Shown: positions 13,091 to 24,480 of the stretch, piece after piece
How the letters are laid out: every line of letters starts with the position of its first letter
Position numbering within the stretch: position 1 is the stretch's first letter
Source: Stictocephala bisonia
Taxonomy: Eukaryota > Arthropoda > Insecta > Hemiptera > Membracidae
Assembly: GCA_035578905.1 (NCBI GenBank)
Contig: JAQJVL010000292.1
Coordinates: 439,501 to 503,500, forward strand
Reading direction: 5' to 3'
DNA length: 64,000 nucleotides
Program-made: the position numbers and the translations under genes
Notes under the pieces: model-generated
What the model was told of the DNA's origin: nothing
The model's input: only the letters and a program-made list of their open reading frames with translations
Databases searched by the model: none

Positions 13091-14985
13091 TTTATTATCT
13101 GTGTTTAGGTGTTTTTATTTGAAAAAAAATCATATTCATCAAAATTCTCTACCAAATGTAATCAAATTTAAGAAAACCCTTTATTATATTTAGATGAATT
13201 TCTAAGTTCTAAAATGTGTTGTTACGTTTGCAAAGTAAGTTTCAAAATAGCGGCCATTAAAACTATCTAAATTAGAATAACTAAAAAAGTTACACAAATA
13301 ACATTTTCAGACGATTAAAAAAATAATACAATGATATATTAAGTTATTACATTGAATAAAAAATAACTGAGTAATTTGAATTGTTGCATTCCTGAGATTA
13401 TACAGTATGATATTGTTGTTGTTCTTCAACGATAGATCAAACAACAATAAAATATTATTAAATATATATTAATTTATTTATACTAAATATATTTAAATTG
13501 AATTCAATCCATTGTTGACCTGTAAGCTTATTCTGTAAAAACTCAGTATGGGTACAATCCGTCTAATATGGCAATAACTCAGTTATTTGTTATTTAACGT
13601 AAAGAATTTTTATTACATAACAATTACAATGGACAAACTTGACAACAAGTTTTTTATTAATATCTAATAGGAAATCTAATTTATGATAAAGGGTTTGCTT
13701 GAGTTTGGTTACATTTAGTGGAGTACTTTGAACATAACAAACACATAGAGACAGTGTAACATGTCCACCAAATTGATAGATAAATTAATTAATTTAAATA
13801 AATAATAAATTATTACGTAAAAGAAAGGGATGTATTTAATAGGAATAAACAACGAAGGTTCAAATAATGTTAGAGAATTGTTGCAAGTCAGATAGGAAAG
13901 CAGACAGAAACATCTGTAGTAAACAAAATACAACTCTGTCTTTGTTATAAACCAGACATGGGTGGAGTCCTTCTGAGAAACATAATCATAAATAGGACGG
14001 GGTGGCGTGTGACAAGAGTCAACAGGTCGGTTGGAATCTTCCATTGCCCCCACCCTGTCCCAAGTAAATTAAACGACTCAGAGGACGATTCTTGAAAGGG
14101 ACCAATCAGAGTGGGGCATCTAGTTAGAAATATGTCCGTAGATGGCAGTAGCTGTCAGACAGCAACCTCATGGTACAAGCGGAAGTTGCCGAAACTCTCG
14201 AAAACAAATGAAAAATTGTACCGGAAGAAAGGGTAGGGGAGAGGATTTAAGCCCGACGGTTAAGAGACACCACTCAGCCCAGTCCAACACCAACAGCCAG
14301 GGCCAGAAGATGATCCGATAGACCGAACCTTTCAGACCGCGTGGTCATTATTATATTAATTAATAAATTCGCATAATTAACCACTGTGTAGTGATTTAAA
14401 ACAAGTTTTCTTTTCAAAATACATAGATTGTGCGTGTAAACTAAGTAATTATCAAAAATAAAATAAAAATCGCGCTCGAGACAATAGTCTGGATTCATCT
14501 ATAAAAAACAGTAAAGATAAGTTTAGTTTTACATTTAGTTTAAGATTGTAACTTTTAACATACTTTCACTAAATGAAATAATTTTAATTTTTGAAATTTT
14601 ATTGTCATATTTTAAATAAACTAAAGAAAGATTTTTTCAAAATATGTAATTAAAATAATCTTGTAAAAATAAAACTGTCTTGATTTATTGTATCATACAG
14701 TCTCACCAATTTACCTAATATCGACCCTGAGAGAAAGAAAAACAATCATGTTCTAAATTGAATTACATTTTTTATTATTTAAAAAATAAAAATACAACTA
14801 ATAATCAAAGTAGTATAATAACCTCACAAAGGCAGTACATTACAGATTGTCACACAAAGTGATGATCAATTATTTAAAATCAATCATTTTAATTTCAATT
14901 AAATTTATTAAATTAATTTGAAAATATCAAATTAATGTAACAAATTGGTGCATGAAAGTGAGGCACTTGTTACAACAGACAGAAA
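13091..14985. other. AT-rich interior with one GC-richer block
   Basis: Mostly AT-rich. At 13700-13760 there is a single dispersed copy of the 69-bp unit described at 14986-15215 (acatttagtggagtactttg). A GC-richer block at 13955-14330 contains ggatttaagcccgacggtta (14240-14259), followed about 27 bases later by cactcagcccagt, which could be a TATA-like box and initiator. I cannot tie it to a gene. The minus-strand frame at 13715-14053 has no recognisable domain and I do not call it a gene. Confidence 0.4.
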
Positions 14986-15215
14986 AGAGATAGACCATTA
15001 CTTACATTTAGTGGAGTACTTTGAAAATAACAAACACATAGAGACAGACAGAAGGAGATAGACCATTACTTACATTTAGTGGAATACTTTGAAAATAACA
15101 AACACATAGAGACAGCCAGAAGAGAGATAGACCATTACTTACATTTAGTGGAATACTTTGAAAATGACAAACACAAAGAGACAGACAGAAGAGAGATAGA
15201 CCATTTTTTATTTTT
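14986..15215. repeat. 69-bp tandem repeat, about 3.3 copies
   Basis: The unit starts agatagaccattacttacat and includes ggagtactttgaaaataac. The start recurs at about 14991, 15060, 15129 and 15198, exactly 69 bases apart. Because 69 is a multiple of three, the plus frame stays open (15079-15306) with repeated VEYFENNKH-like peptides; I read this as a repeat shadow. Confidence 0.9.
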
Positions 15216-15295
15216 ACATTTAGTTTTCGGTTGCTTTTGGTCTACGGGACATTATCTCAAAGTTTGTAGCGAAAGTTTTCAAACATCCTGTTTAA
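15185..15295 (-). repeat. Right arm of short inverted repeat (partner 12985-13090)
   Basis: Inverted match to 12985-13090; contains catttagttttcggttgctt and ctcaaagtttgtagcgaaag. The arm begins inside the last 69-bp unit. Confidence 0.7.
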
Positions 15296-17726
15296 TTCGT
15301 CATTGACATGTCTACGAAAATGTGTCAAAGACAGGATTTTAGTATCTCACGAGGTTCTGATGAACTGAAAATAATTTTATTTACAATTTACTTTAATTAG
15401 CTAAGTATATGTACTTCTGAGTACCGTTCAACCCAGGCTTCCCGATGTGGCTGTGGTTATACAATCTGGTTAATTATAGGCTTACATCAAAGGCCCACAC
15501 TATCAGCTTCTCTAATTTCAGCGTTTGATTAATATTTTAATTATATTTGGTTTATTTATGAATTCAAAATTTCACGTCTACATTAAATTACCAAACAACA
15601 CATTTTCAAATTTATTAATTTTTAATTGCATTCCTTTTATCAAACAGTTGATTTAAATACATTTGTATGTAAATAAAACTTAATCTTGTATTAATATGTA
15701 TCTAATATGATCATTACTTTATTACTTTATCTATATGTCTATCATAATAACACCATACGATAATCATGTAATTATTTACGAGATGGACAGAATGCAATAT
15801 ATGTAATATAATCGTAACAATATATTTTACTGCTTGTAGTATTGTGCTAAGAACAGCGCATGAACACAACTTTAGGAAAGAACTAACATTTGGCACTATG
15901 ACCTCTGCAACCCTACAAAAGACAGACAATAATCACCCATAATATCGGTAAACTATTAATTACACTACTATTATACTTATTTATTACTTCCTGGACATCA
16001 TTTTTAATAGAAAACATAGAAAAATAATAAAGATTGTATATTTGATGGTGCAAAACAGTATGTTAAATTTATTACTATTTAGTATACAATGTCTTAAAAC
16101 AATAAGAACATTTTTCAATTGAATACATACTCAAATTATTTATTTTACAGGTCTCATTCTATGGATTTTCTGGTAAATATAATAAAAATTAACAATTTGT
16201 AAACTATGGGTGCTGTTGCTCGTTAGTTGCTCTCTTGTTGTTTGTAAACTCTTTAAGTGTAGTCAACTTAAATGTTCACGTACATATAAAACAATAAACT
16301 TACTATAAACTTTACAAAATAATATAATTATTCTTTGTGAGTACCTCTGGTCTGAGAGTGATGTACGTAGATTACCAAAGTCCATCATCATAGTAAATAT
16401 ACCTTCGTTTACTTATAAATGCATTGTAACTGTGTTGAGTGACGTTTCACTGATAACTTTATTTGTTTTTTATTTACAAATTTTTTTATTAGAATAACAT
16501 TTTGGGGTTCGGCCAACACACAATTATAAATATCAGAGTATACAAAACACAGTATGGATCTGTTTAGTAATGTGACCAGGGACATGTGCCTGAGGGAGTG
16601 GAGCTGCCGTCCGAATGTATTGAAGTTGCCCTCCACTCTATTGTCAAACCACCATTCAGCCTCTCATTCCTCTTTAGATATTTTATAATTTTTTATCTCT
16701 ACATCTACTTGCTTTCTTCGGTTTACTAACAGAGGTCTCCGTAACAAATACTTCTCCTTGTTGTATTAGTATCTGGTGATAACAACGTAGTTTGCAGAAA
16801 CCTATTGTCCAAATAACTTAGTTTGTGTTCCAGCATCAAAGCTTTCATCATAAGGTTTGATCAAAAGTTAGTTATGAAAATTGTTTGAATAAAATTGTCG
16901 GTTTCTTTATAACTAATGAACGGGTTACGGAAAAAATTCCACAAAATTACTTTACTGAGATATGGCTACCTAAAGTGACTAATTTGATTTTTGTACATAG
17001 CTCATTAACAAGCAGTTTGATAAATTGTAATAACATTTTAAGAATATATTGGACAGTAGTTGCTAATAAATTAGTCTATAATAAATCTAAAAGTAAAATA
17101 TTTTTAAAAGTGTTGCTGATCATTTTTCTATAAATGACATTTCTTCAACTGTTGGGTTGAAATTTGTTCAAAATTATATTTGGCTTAAAGTGTAGATTTA
17201 TATTATATATAAACATAATTGTTAGAGTTTATATAACTGTTAATAGAGGGAGTTATGTTCCTCTGTAGAATTTTTGGGGTGGGGAGGAGAGAGTGGAGGG
17301 AACACGTCATTGTTTGTTAGTGAGGCAGGATCTTTACTATTCCTAGCGATAGTTGCGTTAAATCTAGAACTACAACCTGTATATTCCTTGGAGTGCTCAA
17401 CTGGACGCCTGGATGAACACCTTTAATGATCTGTACTTACATACGTGTTATGCATGTATACATTATTTTTTATAGAAATTAAATTTATTTAATCCTAAAT
17501 AATAACTTTGCGTAGTACCTAATGTATGCAGCAAACAACAATAAAATATTTTTTTAAATGTTAAGTTGTGTGCCTGCTACTTTAAAGCTTGATATTATGC
17601 AATACGGTGAGCATATGAGCTACGCAATAAATATTTTCTATAGTTTTCCTAAAATTAATATCTTCATGAAATATAATATTTATGAAATATTGAACTTACA
17701 GTAATCTACACCGTAAACAATTTTAA
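15296..17726. other. AT-rich interior of the outer inverted repeat
   Basis: No coding domain seen. It contains a decayed copy (about 16330-16420) of the short interspersed family described at 51540-51740, recognisable by ctctggtctgagagtgatgt. A purine-rich stretch (17272-17306, ggggtggggaggagagagtg) also lies here. Short ORFs on both strands have no features beyond AT-rich composition. Confidence 0.4.
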
Positions 17727-18633
17727 ATTTGGGAAATCGATTGGTATCATGAACAATTAGTCTATCAAAACAGTCGGAACCGTCCAGTTTCTTCAGTTAC
17801 TAGTATAATGCTAATCTCACGCCATATTGATAATACAAGTGTTGGCAATCTTCAATAAGTCGAAGAAGATTTATCGAGACGTTGCAGATAGAATTCTAAG
17901 ATTAGAGCAGCAAAGCGGGTTATGGCACAACGACCATTTCATTCCCCTAATACTCTCTACTCGTGGCTTTATATGTTGCAAATTGTTTGTATCTCTCAGT
18001 AGATTTATTCAGATGTACTAAAATAGCAAATGTCCCTACTGTAATTCATGGTCACCAATTATGTATTTATAACATATTTTTCCTTTTTTCAAACCATGAT
18101 TATAATTTTCAGGTTTTTTTATTAATTCACTATAACTGTAATAAAAAATTATATATTGTTTTCCATTCTTTCCAGGGGGTTTATGTTTTAAGCAATCTTA
18201 AGGATAAAAATTAAATTTTGAAATCTAGAAGTACGTTTGTTTTTAACAATCTAAAAATCAAGCCCAATTTTGATTAAAAAATTATAGGAAAACAAAAAGT
18301 ATTTATTATTGTTTAAAATTAAGTTCTATATAATTTTTTTTTACCTTCGTTAGTAACCTTTTTCCCTAACATAAATCATTCTAAACATGTGTGGGAATTA
18401 TATTGAATTGTAATATGTACCATTTGTAATTAATATTAAGTGCACCGTAAAGTTAATATTATTACCTTATTTATTTAAAGTATCCTTTCAGTTTAGTTGA
18501 TAATAACGATGCGGTAAACTACGTTACAAATTAAATAATTGGGCTCTACACTTCAGGCAACTTGGCGAGACAAGTGTCGAAGCTACTAGATTTTGGGACT
18601 TTTTGGTGTTTAGCACAGCAAACACCCCATCCA
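17727..18633 (-). repeat. Right arm of the large inverted repeat
   Basis: Inverted partner of 8577-9460. Its outer end reads, on the minus strand, cactggatggggtgtttgc, i.e. the first 13 or so bases of the 64-bp satellite monomer, and then stops at non-satellite sequence (gcccgggttaatac). So the left arm borders more than 130 monomers and the right arm only a stub. Confidence 0.9.
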
Positions 18634-18649
18634 GTGCCCGGGTTAATAC

Positions 18650-18785
18650 AAATTGAGAACTGCAAAACGGGTTATGCATCAACGATAATTTCATCCCCCT
18701 AATACTCTCTACTCGTGGTTTTAGATGTTGTGAATTGTTAGATCTCTTAGTAGATTTATCCAGATGTACTAAAATAGCAAATGTA
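18650..18785 (+). repeat. Extra partial copy of the inverted-repeat arm, direct orientation
   Basis: Similar to 17905-18035 in the same orientation: both have acgggttatg or gcgggttatg, then cccctaatactctctactcg, and agatgtactaaaatagcaaa. It lies just outside the right arm and indicates that the arm sequence belongs to a dispersed family. Confidence 0.8.
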
Positions 18786-19740
18786 CGTGAATAATGAAAT
18801 AATGAAAGCTAATATTTTTTAATTAAGATAGTCAAATGATCACTGAGTAATAAAAAGTATAATTGCTATAATCGAGAGACTCGGTCAAATAAAGATAGAG
18901 AGTTTGATAGTGAATCTATATTTATATAGCCTAACGTGTGTAATACGAACAATTAATTGGCCATTTTTGTTGTAAGATAGTAGAATGTGGACACTTAAAA
19001 CATTAAATTAAAACGTACAGATATCTACATGAGCTGTAAAGTTTTGTGAGATAAAAATTAAAAATTATATATATTCACATAGGGAAATTATTTAAAATCT
19101 TGTTTAAATGTATATATCTACCACAGTCGCAGTTCTTATAAGATAGAAAAAACACGTATAAGATTACATCCATTATATTTGCAGTTTCTATTAACCAACG
19201 TACATTACAACTATCATAAGTCTGAAGCACAACACTGGGGATGGTGGAGTTTAGGGAAGATTAATGCAGTTTCAATAACAATCAATAACAACATTTCATG
19301 TAAAGTTGTGACAGATTGTCAATTAGTGAGCAAAATTAATACATGATTTATGTTAACATGAGAGATACAAACACAATTTTAAACAGTTATTTATGTACAC
19401 ATAAAATATATTCAGGAAGTAATATGACAAAGGAAACACAGGCCTTACATTTATAGTTAAGATTTTATGAATATGCCAGGTAAGATACATAATATTTAAA
19501 AATGTTGTGGCCGTATGGACTCTCTGTAAATGTAACATTAATTGTTCGCACAATACAAAATAATATAATTTATTACAATACTTTCAAGTAAATAGATAAC
19601 GAGGTTCCCATTCAGTCAAAGGGGGGGAGGAGGCTGATAGAAGAAGATACTAAAATATGTGTTTGTACATATGAAAGCCTGAAGACAGTATTGAAGCCAG
19701 TTCACAATTTCTTCACTATCCATGTGAATGTCCTGTAAAA
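18786..19740. other. AT-rich, no gene seen
   Basis: Contains a short G-run aaagggggggaggagg (19619-19634) just before the 25-bp array. Nothing else recognised. Confidence 0.4.
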
Positions 19741-20646
19741 ATTAACTAGTGGCACCATGTTAGGTATTAACTAGTGGCACCATGTTAGGTATTAACTAGT
19801 GGCACCATGTTAGGTATTAACTAGTAGCACCATGTTAGGTATTAACTAGTGGCACCATGTTAGGTATTAACTAGTGGCACCATGTTAGGTATTAACTAGT
19901 GGCACCATGTTAGGTATTAACTAGTGGCACCATGTTAGGTATTAACTAGTGGCACCATGTTAGGTATTAACTAGTGGCATCATGTTAGGTATTAACTAGT
20001 GGCACCATGTTAGGTATTAACTAGTGGCACCATGTTAGGTATTAACTAGTGGCACCATGTTAGGTATTAACTAGTGGCACCATGTTAGGTATTAACTAGT
20101 AGCACCATGTTAGGTATTAACTAGTGGCACCATGTTAGGTATTAACTAGTGGCATCATGTTAGGTATTAACTAGTGGCATCATGTTAGGTATTAACTAGT
20201 GGCACCATGTTAGGTATTAAGTAGTGGCACCATGTTAGGTATTAACTAGTGGCACCATGTTAGGTATTAACTAGTGGCACCATGTTAGGTATTAACTAGT
20301 GGCACCATGTTAGGTATTAACTAGTGGCACCATGTTAGGTATTAACTAGTGGCACCATGTTAGGTATTAACTAGTGGCATCATGTTAGGTATTAACTAGT
20401 GGCATCATGTTAGGTATTAACTAGTGGCATCATGTTAGGTATTAACTAGTGGCATCATGTTAGGTATTAACTAGTGGCATCATGTTAGGTATTAACTAGT
20501 GGCATCATGTTAGGTATTAACTAGTGGCACCATGTTAGGTATTAACTAGTGGCACCATGTTAGGTATTAACTAGTGGCACCATGTTAGGTATTAACTAGT
20601 GGCACCATGTTAGGTATTAACTAGTGACACCATGTTAGGTATTAAC
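19741..20646. repeat. 25-bp minisatellite, about 36 copies
   Basis: Near-perfect head-to-tail copies of attaactagt plus ggcaccatgttaggt. Variation is mostly one transition, ggcacc versus ggcatc. The ggcatc variant is scattered early and forms a run of copies at about 20390-20510, indicating local copying of neighbours. The period is not a multiple of three and the unit has in-frame stops, so there is no coding shadow. Confidence 0.98.
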
Positions 20647-21112
20647 AAAATGTATTTTAATTAATTTTAATTATTATTTGTAATTTGTTTAACTAAGCAC
20701 AATACTTACTTTACCATTATCAGAGGGCAAGCTTAAGTATCTTTTTAATCAATGAATATAATACTAATATTTATATCAAACGAAAAAAATACCATCTCGT
20801 GTTAAGACAATACCGAATTTAAATATACCTTCGCTTATATGTGATGTGGCACCGTGTATGAAGTCACTATAAACTGAAACTGTAAACAGCACCTACGTGG
20901 TCGATGTGATAATCTTCAGTTTGTCACTTGTTTTTGTGCATATTTATTTATAAATCTACTATATTACAGTTTGACATAAAATATTAATTTATCTTCATGT
21001 AGTTTATTAAATTTTATTTTTTAAATGTAAGTACTACAAAGTGTATTATTGTATGCTTTTACTACCTCGTTGTTAATATTTAACTGTATGTTACACACCA
21101 CACACACTCCTA
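20647..21112. other. AT-rich spacer, no gene seen
   Basis: Separates the 25-bp minisatellite from the foldback element. No repeats or coding signals recognised. Confidence 0.4.
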
Positions 21113-22362
21113 CTCGCAATAAAACTTGGTACATCATTAATGCACCTATTAATCTACTTTTTTGAAGTAACTGCCATTTTTCTTTCATATCAATCAACCC
21201 CTGCAAAGATGGCCCGCAAAGAGTCAGATGAAAATCTTAATTGAAAGTATAAGTCGAGTAGTACATCAAATTAAATGTCTCTAGAAGTAGAATATAAACA
21301 CACAAATCCGAACTCAAAAGGTTCGCTCTTTAAAAAATGTCGCTGGTTTAAATTTAAAAAAAGTTACAATGGATGTCCTGTTCTAGATGGTTTAATATTC
21401 TTTTCTTGGCTCACGTTGTGAAATTTAAACTTTTTAAATGCCTACTGGACTTAAGAAATAGCTTTTTATGGTAGTTGGTGACTGTTCACTTGCAAGGAGG
21501 ATGGTCCAAAAGGAGTTGGACTAAAATATTTAAAATAACATAGGTCAAGGATGTTCATCATTTTTAAAGAGGTTGTCTAGCACAGGTGAATACCACAAAC
21601 AGCACTTTTAAAGGCTGAACCAATACAAAATGGCAGATATTCAACAATTTTAAAGGAAAAAGTTATGTTTACTCATCAATACGTTTAGAGTAAATATTAA
21701 ATTTGCAAATATTAATGACTAACTTCATAATCTAGATGTATACAACAGCCATAATGCATGCAGCAGCATTTTTTCTCTAGTTTATTTGTGCACTTGAATT
21801 GTGACCACTAATACAATGGCTTACTACAACTAAGAAAATCTTTGAACATTTGCCATTTTGTACTGGATCAACCTTTTTAAGTGCTATTTGCAGTATTCAC
21901 CTGTGCTAGACAACTCTTTTATTTTTTTTTTACATCTTGACCTATGCTATTTTTAATATTTTTGTCAAACTCCTTGTGGACCATCCTCCTTGCAAGTGAA
22001 GAGTCACCAACTACCTTAAAACACTATTTCTTAAGTCCAAAATAGGCACTTGCAAAGTTAAAATTTCCCAACTTATTCAAGAAAATAATATTAAACCATC
22101 TAGAATAGGACCTTAATTGTAACGTTTTTAAACTTAAACCCAGCGTCATTTTTTAAAGAGTGACCCTCTTGAGTTCAGATTTTTGGTTTTATGTCCTACT
22201 ACTAAATATTTTTAATTTGGTATACTACTCGACCTATGCTCTCATTTAAGATTTTCTTATGACTTCTTGCGGGCCATCCCCCTGATATGACAGAAAGTTA
22301 CTTCAAAAAGTACATTAATAGGTGCAGTCAGTAATGATGTACTAGGTTTTATTGCTTTAGGT
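21113..22362. mobile_element. Foldback (inverted-repeat) element, about 1.25 kb
   Basis: The left arm (about 21113-21640) and right arm (about 21843-22362) are reverse complements over roughly 520 bases, with perhaps 80% identity. Paired landmarks are acttgcaaggaggatggtcc (left) with ggaccatcctccttgcaagt (right), gtctagcacaggtgaatacc with its complement near 21908, and acattaataggtgca at the outer end. A loop of about 200 bases has no ORF. The structure fits a non-autonomous foldback or MITE-like transposon. I could not identify target-site duplications with confidence. Confidence 0.85.
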
Positions 22363-22525
22363 GTAATAATTAAAAAAATATTAATCTGTTCTGGGAATTC
22401 TTGTCCATACTATATAGTATTTAGTTTGATTTAATAATCTGTTAGATTAGTTACATACTAATTACAAATGAAGAGGGGTGATGTAATTCGAGTCCTCAGC
22501 AAATCTTTAATGCTGTACATACCAC
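22363..22525. other. Spacer / possible 5' region of the jockey-like element
   Basis: Short segment between the foldback element and the first recognisable endonuclease codons. The 5' end of the retroelement is not visible. Confidence 0.3.
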
Positions 22526-24480
22526 GTGGATAATTCTAAACTACAATCTGGTAGTACTATTATAGCAGCTACCACACGAAATAAAAATAATATTTTGAGG
22601 ACCATGCTAATTAAAAAAAGCATTGTTTTGAATGTAGTGCATTTTAATGCTAAGGGATTAAGCAATATGAGGGGTAAGTGCATTAGTATGGTCCTTCTTA
22701 AAAACGTTGTTAATATTCATGCATAAAAAGGATAAAGACTGTAGCCCTTTCACAGACTAAAGATAATAATAGTTCAAGGGTTCCTGGATAAAGACTAGCT
22801 GATTGCATATGGTATTGCAACTTACGTAAAGCATGGTATAGACAATGTGTCACTTATCCATACGAGCTATAATGATGACATCTTTGTCTTAAAAATCCAA
22901 GAATAAGAAAGTACAATAGTAGATGTTTATGAACCCTCTAAAATCTAGTGGCTTAACGATAGGATTTTTCCAAGTTTTCAACACCCTGACCACTATGTGG
23001 GGGACTTTAACAGTCACCATAGCCAATGGGTCTATTACAACGACGATAAGAGGGTTCAAAAAGCTTGCTGACTGGGTCGAACTGAACAAACTTTTCCTGA
23101 TCTTTGATGCTTTTTTTTATTAAGCACGGTGTTGTTGAGGTTAATTACCTGACTTCTGCTCATGTGAACGACCATCAAACCCAAAAACAATTAGCAAAGT
23201 TTTTGATGCTTTTCTCCACTCGCAACATAGGCCAGTACTGGTTTCGTTGGGGATACTTATTCCCACAGTTCGATATTTTCCAAGATCTAGATGGAATTTT
23301 AATAAAGCACACTAGGAAGTATTTGCCACTAGGCTTGATGATACCATCAAGATCATTAGAAATTATAATCGTTTTACAAATCTCGTCTCGTCCATTGCTA
23401 AAGCTTGCTCACCGAGAGGATTACCAAGATGGAGTAAGGAATCAGATGACCTTTCCAAAGAGTTTAATTACACCGTTAACTCCATACAGCAAATCTGCTC
23501 CTGCACTCTCAAGAGAGATGCAGGAGAGATAAATGGGTTTAAAGTGTTGAAAACTTAAACTTTACACAGTAGTAGAAAAGCGTGGTCACTTTAAAGAAAA
23601 CTCTGAACTGCAAAATACCAAATTAAAGAAAATTGCTCCATCCGAAGGCCTTTAGTATAGCTAAACGGATATTCAGTTTATCACAGTTAGCCCGCCACCC
23701 TAATGTTGAATGAAATCAAAATAGTCAACTGGCAACCTTTGGAAGTTCCCAAACATTTCATGGAGGAAGAGATAGACGAGGTGATTTCCGCTATACCAGC
23801 AGGGAAAGCAGCCGGTTTTGACGGAATTTTTCTGGAATTTATGTTGCATGCTGGTAGCAAAGATAAACAATGGATCTAAACAGTCTACAATAAGATACGA
23901 GCCACAAGACTTTTGCCAATTATTTAAGCTATAAAAAAATAGTAGTTTTATTAAGCCTGGAGAAGAACCGAACGAGTGTAGGCTACGGTTATCGCCCTTT
24001 TTAGTTTTTGTTATAAGTTGCTGAAAATACTGTTATACAACAGAATATCACCCATTCTTGATTATAATGTTCTAGTTGAGCAGGCTAGTTTTCGCCCTGG
24101 CGGAAATTGTAGTGACTAGATACTAGGTCTGACACCATTTATGGACAATAGGGTTGAAAAGAAGTAGAAAAATTCGGCAGCTTTTGTTGATATCACAGCG
24201 GTTGCGAGGAAAGCTCTTTATGATAACTAAAAGGTGACCTACCACAGGGATCTGTACTGGCTCCAATGTTGATCAACGTGTATACCGGTGACATCTCAAT
24301 CACAAAGTCTAGAAAATTTATATATGCCGGTGGTATTGCTCTAGCTTATCATAACAAGTACTTCACAGCCACTGAAGAAACACTCACAAGTGACTTTGAA
24401 GCCCGCAAAGAATATTTAAGAACCTGGAAGCTAAATCGTAACCCATAAAAAAATGAAGTGGCTTGCTTCCACTTCAGAAA
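22526..24480 (+). pseudogene. Jockey-like non-LTR retrotransposon ORF2 relic (APE endonuclease + RT)
   Basis: Several plus-strand frames together spell a non-LTR ORF2. An endonuclease start VVHFNAKGLSN lies near 22635-22667, and the endonuclease motif GDFNSHHSQW at 23000-23029. The RT entry EEEIDEVISAIP then KAAGFDGI is at about 23763-23832, and EQASFRPGGNCSD at 24078-24116. Motif A FVDIT is near 24183. Motif B/C region LPQGSVLAPMLINVYTGDI precedes YAGGIALAY (24323-24349). The RT catalytic signature YADD has become YAGG, so both aspartates of motif C are lost. Stops and frameshifts interrupt it (for example, stop after GGNCSD). The downstream part AWKL-like YLRTWKLNRNP (24410-24445) matches the usual thumb region. 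The 142-codon frame at 23104-23532 is only partly in register. An active protein is excluded. Confidence 0.85.

Noticed and set aside
13715..14053. 112-codon minus ORF as a membrane protein gene
   Set aside because: The hydrophobic part comes from AT-rich sequence, and the start lies in an unrelated GC-richer block; no recognisable family.
14240..14290. LTR promoter of a gypsy-like element
   Set aside because: TATA-like and initiator-like motifs are present, but I found no matching second LTR or gag/pol sequence.
23104..23532. 142-codon ORF as an independent gene
   Set aside because: It lies inside the jockey-like relic and runs partly out of register with the retroelement frame.
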